A stretch of 64,000 nucleotides of DNA from contig JAFWWC010000042.1 of NCBI GenBank assembly GCA_017518105.1, positions 1-64,000 on the forward strand, in the 5' to 3' direction. A program made the translations under genes and the position numbers. The stretch comes from Selenomonadaceae bacterium. GTDB taxonomy: Bacteria; Bacillota; Negativicutes; Selenomonadales; Selenomonadaceae. The notes under the pieces are model-generated. The model did not search any database, was not told the origin of the DNA, and saw nothing but the letters and a program-made list of their open reading frames with translations. Positions 57,524-64,000 of the stretch are shown here, piece by piece. Position 1 is the stretch's first letter; every line of letters starts with the position of its first letter.

Positions 57524-60091
57524 TTAAACCTTCTTGAGTTTGGAGCCGCTGATTTTATACGTGTCCTTGTTGATGTGGAAAGTCGAGGCTGTGAAGTCCC
57601 TAAGCACAACGGAACCGCCGCTGACGTTGAAAGTAATCGTGCCATTTGATTTATCATAAGCTGTCGTGAACGTCAGGTTATCAAGCGTTAGGGTGTCTTT
57701 GTTTTCAAAGCCAAAGATAATGTCGTTGCCGTCGCCCGCCGTGTAAATGAATTTATCCGCGCCGCCATTGCCCCAGAGCGAATCATTGCCCTTGCCGCCG
57801 ATTAAAGTATCGTTCTTGGAGCCGCCGAAGATTGAATTAGCCAACGCGTTGCCCGTGATTTTAACCGCCTTAGTCCGCGTCGAGGCATCGATAACTTTGG
57901 TTGCGGCGTCGACAGTCACGGGCGATTTAGTCGAGTTCGTCACAAGCAAAGCCTTAGTGCCCTTTATGTTGACAGCCGACAGACTTGCCGCCCCTTGAAG
58001 AGTAATCTTGCCCGCGTCGATAGCCACGAGAATATTTTTGCCGCTCTTGGTCGTCGAATACGCACCGCCCGCGATTGATAGCGTCGAGGTCGCATTGAAC
58101 CCTTTGATTAGGTCGTTGCCGTCGCCTGAGGTGTACTTGATAAAAATTTTGGAGCCGTCGCTGATAATCGTATCGTTGCCCTTGCCGCCAGAAATCGTGA
58201 CGCGTTCGGGGAAGATAGTTTCAATCGTTTCGTATTGCTTAGTCGTTTGGCTGTAGTCGCGATAGTCAACGGTGCGAATGTTCTTGATTAGGTCGTTTCC
58301 CGCGCCCGCCTGAATCGTGACGTAGGAGCCGCCGTAATTGGTTATGGTGTCGTTGTCCGAGCCGCCCGCAATTTTGACGCTTGCTCCGCCGAGGCAATAA
58401 TCATTTCCGTTGCTGATAGAATTTTTGCCCGCGCCCGCGTCGATTGATACCTTGTCGCCGATATTGCTAATGGAGTCGTTGCCCGCGCCGCCTAGGATAG
58501 TCGAGCCGTTGCCGCTGAAGTCGTCAGCGTTTGCGTTGTAAAAGTAATCCGTCGGGGCGTAGTAGCGGTAGCCGTTGTAAATCTTATCGTTGCCATCGCC
58601 GCCCTTTAGCACAGACTTTGAGCCGTGGCTTATGATAGTATCGTTGCCCGCCCCGCCGCTGATTGAAACGTTAGCCCCGCCGCGTTCAGTTTCCCAGTAG
58701 CCGCCGTTTATGATTAAGTCGTTGCCGTCGCCGCCCAATAGCAAGGACTTGTCGCCGCGATTTTTAATCTTATCGTTGCCCGCGCCGCCCGATACGCTGA
58801 TTGATTTGGCGTTGGTTAGGATAATGTCGTTGCCCGCCTCGCCGAAGACTTGCATTAAGTCGCCGTGAGCCGTGAGCGTATCATTGCCCGCGCCCGCCTT
58901 GATAGTTGAGTTCGCGCCGCTACCCGTCAGGAAGTCCGCCTTGCTCGTGCCGCTTATGAGAATTTTATCCTTCCACGCGTAGGAAGAGGAGCTATTGAAC
59001 GCGTCGGCGGCTTGCTTAGCAAGGTAACGATAGAACATGAAGCCCGCCGCATAATAATTGCTGTTGCCAGTGCCGCTCGTGCTAAGGTCTAGATACTTCT
59101 TAAGCGTGTCAGAGTTGCCCGCCAGCTTTTTTATCGTGGAAGTTTTCTTATTGTCTCTGCCGCACGTCAAATCCGCTAAGCCCTCTTCCAAAAACAGCGG
59201 GAACGTTCCCATAAAAAAGTTTTGCGCCACGTGCGTGAACTCGTGAGCTATCGTGCGGTCTACGCCGTTGCCTTGATAATCGTTCGTGCCGTTGAAAGTC
59301 GTATCGCCCAAATTTATCTTGACGGAGTCACCGACCGTCTGCCCCCAATAGCTTGCGCTAGGGGTCAAGGCAATGTTAATCTCGTCGCCCGTGCGGAAGT
59401 CGACGCCGTAGCTTTCTTCAATGAGATTAAGCGCGCCCTCCGCCCACCAACTATAAATGCCGTCGAGAACCTTTTTGCCCTTAGCCGTCAAGGTGTCGCC
59501 CGTCGAGGAAATATTTATCGTCACGTCGTCGCGAACGAATGAAGACTTTTTGTAGTTGTTAAGTTTTTGAACGGGCGTTGTTTCTGGAATAATGTCTTTG
59601 GCAGTCTTTACGGTCAAGCCGCCCGCGTCCCAACCTGTGATTGCTCCTGTGTCGTCGTTGTCCAAGATGATGCCGCAATATTTTTTAAGGAAGGTGTCCG
59701 CGTCGCCCGCTGCCTTGCAATCCGCGACCATGTGATTGATAACGTCTTGAATGCCTTTGAAGTGCGAACACAGCCGGATTGATTCATCGAGCTTAGCCGT
59801 GCCAGTGAGCTGCGTTTTAGTCCACGCCTTGACGAGGTTTTTGATAACGTCTTGCCCCGTGTAGCCCGTGCCGTAAACTTTCGTAGTCGTCTTGCCAGAG
59901 GAGTCTTTAACGGTGATTGCGCGTCCCTTCATGTCAACCAGCCGCAAAGAGCCGGAGCCGATTTTAAAAATCAAGTCGTTGTCGTCGAAGGAATACTTAT
60001 CGACCTTGCCCGCCGCAATCTGAATCGTATCGCCGCCGTTGTAGCCTGTGATAGTCTCTTTGCCGTCCGTGTATTTGTAAGTCTTCGCCAT
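57524..60091 (-). CDS. RTX repeat protein with gluzincin-like metallopeptidase domain
   Basis: 855 aa; AAAGGAGG eight bases upstream selects this ATG. Residues 1-75 form a beta-rich repeat-like start. Residues 190-390 contain the peptidase-MA-like motif: DRTIAHEFTHVAQNFF (HEFTH 283-287) and FLEEGLADLTCG (Glu 302 or 303 as third ligand). Residues 395-700 and 770-810 contain RTX nonapeptides (for example GGAGNDTI and GGKGNDSLWG) that bind calcium. No Sec signal is present, as in type I secretion substrates; no secretion genes are nearby. A secreted zinc protease or adhesin is likely. Confidence 0.8.
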   Translation of the reverse strand: MAKTYKYTDGKETITGYNGGDTIQIAAGKVDKYSFDDNDLIFKIGSGSLRLVDMKGRAITVKDSSGKTTTKVYGTGYTGQDVIKNLVKAWTKTQLTGTAKLDESIRLCSHFKGIQDVINHMVADCKAAGDADTFLKKYCGIILDNDDTGAITGWDAGGLTVKTAKDIIPETTPVQKLNNYKKSSFVRDDVTINISSTGDTLTAKGKKVLDGIYSWWAEGALNLIEESYGVDFRTGDEINIALTPSASYWGQTVGDSVKINLGDTTFNGTNDYQGNGVDRTIAHEFTHVAQNFFMGTFPLFLEEGLADLTCGRDNKKTSTIKKLAGNSDTLKKYLDLSTSGTGNSNYYAAGFMFYRYLAKQAADAFNSSSSYAWKDKILISGTSKADFLTGSGANSTIKAGAGNDTLTAHGDLMQVFGEAGNDIILTNAKSISVSGGAGNDKIKNRGDKSLLLGGDGNDLIINGGYWETERGGANVSISGGAGNDTIISHGSKSVLKGGDGNDKIYNGYRYYAPTDYFYNANADDFSGNGSTILGGAGNDSISNIGDKVSIDAGAGKNSISNGNDYCLGGASVKIAGGSDNDTITNYGGSYVTIQAGAGNDLIKNIRTVDYRDYSQTTKQYETIETIFPERVTISGGKGNDTIISDGSKIFIKYTSGDGNDLIKGFNATSTLSIAGGAYSTTKSGKNILVAIDAGKITLQGAASLSAVNIKGTKALLVTNSTKSPVTVDAATKVIDASTRTKAVKITGNALANSIFGGSKNDTLIGGKGNDSLWGNGGADKFIYTAGDGNDIIFGFENKDTLTLDNLTFTTAYDKSNGTITFNVSGGSVVLRDFTASTFHINKDTYKISGSKLKKV

Positions 60092-60119
60092 GAACATTCC
60101 CTCCTTTGAATTGCGTCCA

Positions 60120-60148
60120 ATGATAACAAAGCCGCCGCGTGAATACAA
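60120..60148 (-). promoter_or_regulatory. Candidate promoter for the RTX gene
   Basis: Minus strand TTGTAT and TATCAT with a 17-base spacer, 29 bases upstream of the start. The -10 region (TTTGTTATCAT) is identical to that of the chemoreceptor promoter at 30551. Confidence 0.5.
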
Positions 60149-60159
60149 GCCGTTGAAGG

Positions 60160-60188
60160 TTGACGCCATGCGAGTTTGCGAATAAAAT
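60160..60188 (+). promoter_or_regulatory. Sigma-A promoter for the M16C peptidase gene
   Basis: TTGACG and TAAAAT with a 17-base spacer, 30 bases upstream of the start. Confidence 0.72.
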
Positions 60189-60217
60189 ATTTTTCAACGT
60201 GAGAAAGGAGCGATTAC

Positions 60218-63139
60218 ATGATAAAGATTGGTGAAGAACTCAACGGCTTCCGCCTGAAGAACGCTTCCGAGGTCGAGGAGATTGGCGCGAAGACTTACGA
60301 GTTTGAACACGTTAAGACGAGTGCGCGGCTCTTCTACGTCGAGACCGCAGACGACAACAAAGTTTTTTATATCGGGTTCCGCACGCCGCCCAAAGACGAT
60401 ACGGGAGTTGCGCACATCGTCGAACACTCGGTGCTTTGCGGGTCAAAGAAATATCCGCTTAAGGAGCCGTTCGTTGAGTTGGTCAAAGGTTCGCTGAATA
60501 CTTTCCTAAACGCGATGACGTATCCCGATAAGACAGTTTACCCCGTGGCGAGCCGCAACGCTAAGGACTTCCGCAACCTGCAAGACGTGTACCTTGATGC
60601 CGTGTTCAATCCCGCCATGCTGACGACGCCCGAAATCCTCATGCAGGAGGGCTGGCATTATGAAATTGCCGACGCCGAAGCCCCGTTGACTTATAGCGGC
60701 GTGGTTTATAACGAGATGAAGGGCGCACTCTCTTCGCCCGACGACATCTTAGGTAGCAAGCTTCAGCACGAGACGTTCCCAGATAATTGTTACGGCTATC
60801 AATCGGGCGGCGACCCTGAAGCAATTCCGAGTTTGACGCAAGAAGGCTTCGCCGCTTTCCACCAGAAGTTTTATCACCCGTCGAACAGCTTTATCTATCT
60901 TTATGGCGACGTGGACATTGCCGAGCAGCTCGCTTACCTCGACCGCGAATACCTAAGCAAGTTCGATAGGATTGAAGTTGATTCGGCGATTGACTTCCAC
61001 CCCGCCTTTGACGAGATGAAGCGCGTTGCTGAAGTTTATCCTATTGGCGAAGACGAATCCGCCGCCGAGAAAAGTTTCTTGTCGCTTAATCTGGTCGTGG
61101 GCGATACGCTAGACACGCGAACTAATCTTGCCTTGGAAGTCTTGACTCACGCATTGTTCAGCAGTCCTGCCGCGCCTGTCCGCAAGGCTCTGATTGATTC
61201 GGGCTTAGGTAAGGATGTTGATGCCGGGCTTGAAGACGATTTGCGCCAGCCGACCTTTACAATCACAATGACGGGTTCGGAGATTGACCGCGTGGAAAAA
61301 TTCTACAAGCTCCTAACTGATGAACTTCAAAAGCTCGTCGACGGCGGCATTGATAAGACACTGTTGCAGGCGTCGATTAACCTAATGGAGTTCAAACTCC
61401 GCGAGGCAGACTTCGGACTTGCGCCTAAGGGATTGATTTACGGCTTGCGGCTCCTAAAGACCTGGCTTTATGGAGGCGACCCGAATGCTTATCTGCGTTA
61501 TGAAGACGACCTAGCGGCGATTAAGCGCGGACTGGATGAGGGATTGTTTGAGGGCGTCGTGCAGAAATATTTCCTCGACAACCCGCACAAGGTTTTGATG
61601 ACGCTTGCCCCCGACAAGACTTTTGCTAAGAAACGCGACGCCGCTCAAGCCGCAAAGCTCGCCGAAGTCAAAGCGACGTTGACGCCCGCGCAAATTCAGG
61701 AGATTATCAGCACGACGCAAAAGCTTAAACTCCGTCAGCAAACACCTGACGCGCCCGAAGCACTAAAGACGATACCAATCCTCAAGCGTGAAGACCTTCG
61801 CAAGGAGGCGGAGCATTTGCCGCTACAGTTCCGCGACCTCGACGGCACGAAGATTTTGTTCAGCAACCTCGACACGCACGGGATAATTTACCTGACGTTC
61901 TATTTCGACGCGCTGAAGGTTCCGCAAGATAAACTCTTCCATGCGTACCTGCTCACGAGCCTTTTAAGCAACGTCGACACCAAGCGGCATTCTTATGAAG
62001 AACTCGCAATCCTGACTAACCTAAACATCGGCGGATTCGGCTCGACACTCCGTGCTGATTCCGAGAACAGGTTGCCGCACTCGTTCGCGCCGCGCTTAAG
62101 AGTTTTCGTTAAAGCCCTAAAGTCGAAGCTCCCTGAGATGACAGACATCCTCGCCGAGATTTTCAACGAGACAACCTTTGACAACAAGAAACGTATTCGC
62201 GAACTAATCGAGCAAGACCAAATCGGCTTTGAACTCAACCTACAGAACATGGCGACGACGATAATCTCCGCACAACTCACCGCGTATCAGACGAAGACCG
62301 GAGCCTACAACGCCGCCGCTTATCTGCCTTACAACAAGTTCTTAAAAGACTTGCTCGCCGACTTCGATAACAAGTTTGAACAGCTCGTTGACGACCTGTG
62401 CGACGTGCGCGACCGCCTGATTAATCGCAACGGCTTGATCGTCAGCGTGACGGCGACCGAGGAGCTTTACAAGGACTTCACGCCGCATTTGTCTGGCTTG
62501 TTGAAGTCTTTGACGATTGACGAGTTTAAGCGGGAGCATTACTCCTTCCCGTGCAAGCCGCGCAATGAGGGTTTATACAGTCAAAGCCGCGTGCAATACG
62601 TCGGCAAGGGCGCGAACTTCATTGAGCTTGGGCACGAGTACACGGGGGCTTTAAACGTCTTGGAAACGATTCTGCGCTATGAATACTTCTGGACTAAGAT
62701 TCGCGTGCAGGGCGGAGCCTATGGAGCCTTCGCGAGCTTCAATCGTAACGGTGCATTGTTCTTTGGTTCATACCGCGACCCGAACTTAGCTAAGACGCTT
62801 GAGACCTTCGACGGCACGGCGGATTTCCTTAAAGCCTTCGACGTGAGCGAACGCGAGATGGACAAGTACATAATCGGCACGCTGAGCAAGATTGACAAGC
62901 CGTTGACGCCGTCGATTAAAGGTCAGCTCGCCGCAGACTTCTGCCTGAGGAATATAACCTATGCCGACCGCCAGAAGTCCCGCAACGAAATCCTTTCCAC
63001 GCGGCAAGAAGATATTCGCGGCTTATCGAAGCTCGTTGCCGACTGCATGAATCAGAATTGCCTTTGCGTCTTCGGCAATGAGGCTGTCCTAAAAGAGAAC
63101 GCGGAGACCTTCGGCGAAGTCAAGCAAGCTTTAGAATAA
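60218..63139 (+). CDS. Insulinase-like M16C metallopeptidase (PreP family)
   Basis: 973 aa, full length for the family. Inverted zinc motif HIVEH at residues 66-70 (TGVAHIVEHSVLCGSKKYPLKEPFVELVKGSLNTFLNAMTYPDKTVYPVASRN). The second half carries the clamshell partner domain, with PLTPSIKGQLAADFCLRNIT near the end. PreP-type enzymes degrade peptides inside a closed chamber; in bacteria the role is probably intracellular peptide turnover. GAAAGGAG before the ATG. No signal peptide. dapA follows by 19 bp. Confidence 0.92.
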   Translation: MIKIGEELNGFRLKNASEVEEIGAKTYEFEHVKTSARLFYVETADDNKVFYIGFRTPPKDDTGVAHIVEHSVLCGSKKYPLKEPFVELVKGSLNTFLNAMTYPDKTVYPVASRNAKDFRNLQDVYLDAVFNPAMLTTPEILMQEGWHYEIADAEAPLTYSGVVYNEMKGALSSPDDILGSKLQHETFPDNCYGYQSGGDPEAIPSLTQEGFAAFHQKFYHPSNSFIYLYGDVDIAEQLAYLDREYLSKFDRIEVDSAIDFHPAFDEMKRVAEVYPIGEDESAAEKSFLSLNLVVGDTLDTRTNLALEVLTHALFSSPAAPVRKALIDSGLGKDVDAGLEDDLRQPTFTITMTGSEIDRVEKFYKLLTDELQKLVDGGIDKTLLQASINLMEFKLREADFGLAPKGLIYGLRLLKTWLYGGDPNAYLRYEDDLAAIKRGLDEGLFEGVVQKYFLDNPHKVLMTLAPDKTFAKKRDAAQAAKLAEVKATLTPAQIQEIISTTQKLKLRQQTPDAPEALKTIPILKREDLRKEAEHLPLQFRDLDGTKILFSNLDTHGIIYLTFYFDALKVPQDKLFHAYLLTSLLSNVDTKRHSYEELAILTNLNIGGFGSTLRADSENRLPHSFAPRLRVFVKALKSKLPEMTDILAEIFNETTFDNKKRIRELIEQDQIGFELNLQNMATTIISAQLTAYQTKTGAYNAAAYLPYNKFLKDLLADFDNKFEQLVDDLCDVRDRLINRNGLIVSVTATEELYKDFTPHLSGLLKSLTIDEFKREHYSFPCKPRNEGLYSQSRVQYVGKGANFIELGHEYTGALNVLETILRYEYFWTKIRVQGGAYGAFASFNRNGALFFGSYRDPNLAKTLETFDGTADFLKAFDVSEREMDKYIIGTLSKIDKPLTPSIKGQLAADFCLRNITYADRQKSRNEILSTRQEDIRGLSKLVADCMNQNCLCVFGNEAVLKENAETFGEVKQALE

Positions 63140-63158
63140 AATTTTTGGAGGGCTAAAG

Positions 63159-64000
63159 ATGAAACAGATTCCATTTAAGGGCGCGTGCGTCGCGATAGTT
63201 ACACCCTTTGACGAGACGGGCATAAACTTCGCGGAACTCGGACGCATGATTGACGACCAGATTAAAAATCACACGGACGCAATTTGCATAACGGGCACGA
63301 CGGGCGAGGCGGCTACCATGAACGACGCCGAACACAAAGCCGCGATGAAATTCACCGTCGAACACGTAGCTGGCAGAGTTCCTGTTATCGCGGGCACAGG
63401 CTCCAATGACACGGCTTATGCCATTGAGCTTTCACGCTACGCACAGTCCGTCGGGGTTCAAGCGGTTTTACTCGTCACGCCTTACTATAACAAGTGCACG
63501 CAAGCAGGGCTGGTCGCACACTACAAAAAAATTGTCGACAGCATTGACATTCCGGCAATCCTCTACAACGTGCCGGGGCGGACGGGCGTCGACATCAAGC
63601 CGGAGACTTATGCTAAGCTTTGCAAACACCCGCGCATCGTCGCGACCAAAGAGGCTAACGGCGACTTAACATCAATCCTAAGGACACGCAAGCTTTGCGG
63701 TGACGAGCTGGCAATTTATTCGGGCAACGACGACCAAACCGTCCCGATTCTGTCATTGGGCGGCAGCGGGGTTATCTCCGTTATGTCGAACGTCGCGCCG
63801 CATGACACGCACCTTATCTGCCAGAATTACTTCGACGGCAAGATTGACGAGGCGTCGCGTATGCAAATCGATTACTGCGACCTAATCGACGCGCTGTTTT
63901 GCGAAGTCAATCCGATTCCCGTCAAGGTAGCAATGCGGCTCCTTGGTTGGAACGTCGGCGAATTGCGGTTGCCGCTGTGCGAACCTGAACCAAAGCACCT
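63159..64000 (+). CDS. dapA: 4-hydroxy-tetrahydrodipicolinate synthase, 3' end outside window
   Basis: 280 codons are present and the frame is still open at the window end; the family is about 292 aa, so only a few residues are missing. TTGGAGGG precedes the ATG. KGACVAIVTPFDETGINF at the N-terminus, phosphate-loop-like GTTGEAATM, Tyr and Arg in YNVPGRTGVDI, and the Schiff-base Lys in IVATKEANGDLTSI. It condenses pyruvate with aspartate semialdehyde in lysine and diaminopimelate synthesis, feeding the peptidoglycan. Confidence 0.93.
   Translation, partial: MKQIPFKGACVAIVTPFDETGINFAELGRMIDDQIKNHTDAICITGTTGEAATMNDAEHKAAMKFTVEHVAGRVPVIAGTGSNDTAYAIELSRYAQSVGVQAVLLVTPYYNKCTQAGLVAHYKKIVDSIDIPAILYNVPGRTGVDIKPETYAKLCKHPRIVATKEANGDLTSILRTRKLCGDELAIYSGNDDQTVPILSLGGSGVISVMSNVAPHDTHLICQNYFDGKIDEASRMQIDYCDLIDALFCEVNPIPVKVAMRLLGWNVGELRLPLCEPEPKH

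Overview
The window reads as a chromosomal segment of an anaerobic, motile, diderm Firmicute, most likely a Selenomonadaceae-like member of the Negativicutes. This is an inference from gene content. Firmicute-type blocks (rapZ-yvcK-whiA, and a cheB-A-W-C-D-fliA-swrB-like tail of a fla/che operon) sit beside fumarate/C4-dicarboxylate metabolism (Dcu plus AspA), lactate permease, B12 genes (cbiB, pduO-type adenosyltransferase) and lipoproteins. G+C looks close to one half. GTG and TTG starts are common, and genes are packed with many 1-17 bp overlaps. I see no rRNA, tRNA, CRISPR array, insertion sequence or prophage.

Layout. 1-2.3 kb: the 3' end of a YrbL-like gene, a membrane protein and a tubulin/FtsZ-like (Tubulin_2) protein. 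2.3-5.3 kb: GtrA plus a YdjC-type deacetylase (minus), cbiB (plus) and a MetF-like protein (minus). 5.4-12.2 kb: a long plus-strand run of HAD phosphatase, rapZ, yvcK, whiA, a DUF4446 protein, an M23 endopeptidase and an AT-rich FkbM methyltransferase carrying a C10 tract. 12.2-15.2 kb: a lipoprotein whose periplasmic-binding fold looks circularly permuted, ilvN, a vWA-like lipoprotein and a small acidic protein. 15.3-21 kb: an SLC13 anion transporter, a pseudouridine synthase, a flavoprotein, lactate permease and the cobalamin adenosyltransferase. 21-25.8 kb (minus): mnmA, a giant repeat-rich fliK and flgD. 26-33.5 kb (minus): a VanW protein, a Wzt-like ATPase, a chemoreceptor and the dcu-aspA operon. 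33.7-40 kb: glmS fused transcriptionally to a DpnII-type (GATC) restriction-modification pair, then tagA/wecG, psd and accC. 40.1-49.5 kb: the chemotaxis/fliA operon. 49.5-52.1 kb: an ilvB-like enzyme and an exported methyltransferase-like protein. 52.2-56.1 kb: the sucrose PTS and sucrose-6-phosphate hydrolase. 56.2-64 kb: mnmE, a large RTX protein with a metallopeptidase motif, an M16C peptidase and dapA (cut by the window end).

The most striking observations are these. (1) The tetranucleotides GATC (about 11 sites read by eye in 64 kb, against about 250 expected for random sequence) and GGCC (about 4 sites) are almost absent; the first matches the GATC-type restriction-modification genes encoded here. 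(2) FliK, the hook-length ruler, carries about 41 tandem 11-14-residue repeats. (3) An FkbM methyltransferase has a C10 tract suited to phase variation. (4) A substrate-binding lipoprotein has its two halves in swapped order. (5) A tubulin-like protein lies in a small uncharacterised membrane cluster. (6) An RTX protein carries a gluzincin-like HExxH site instead of the serralysin type. Starts were assigned from Shine-Dalgarno position, and several are shorter than the longest reading frame. All homology calls are by reading motifs, without database searches.
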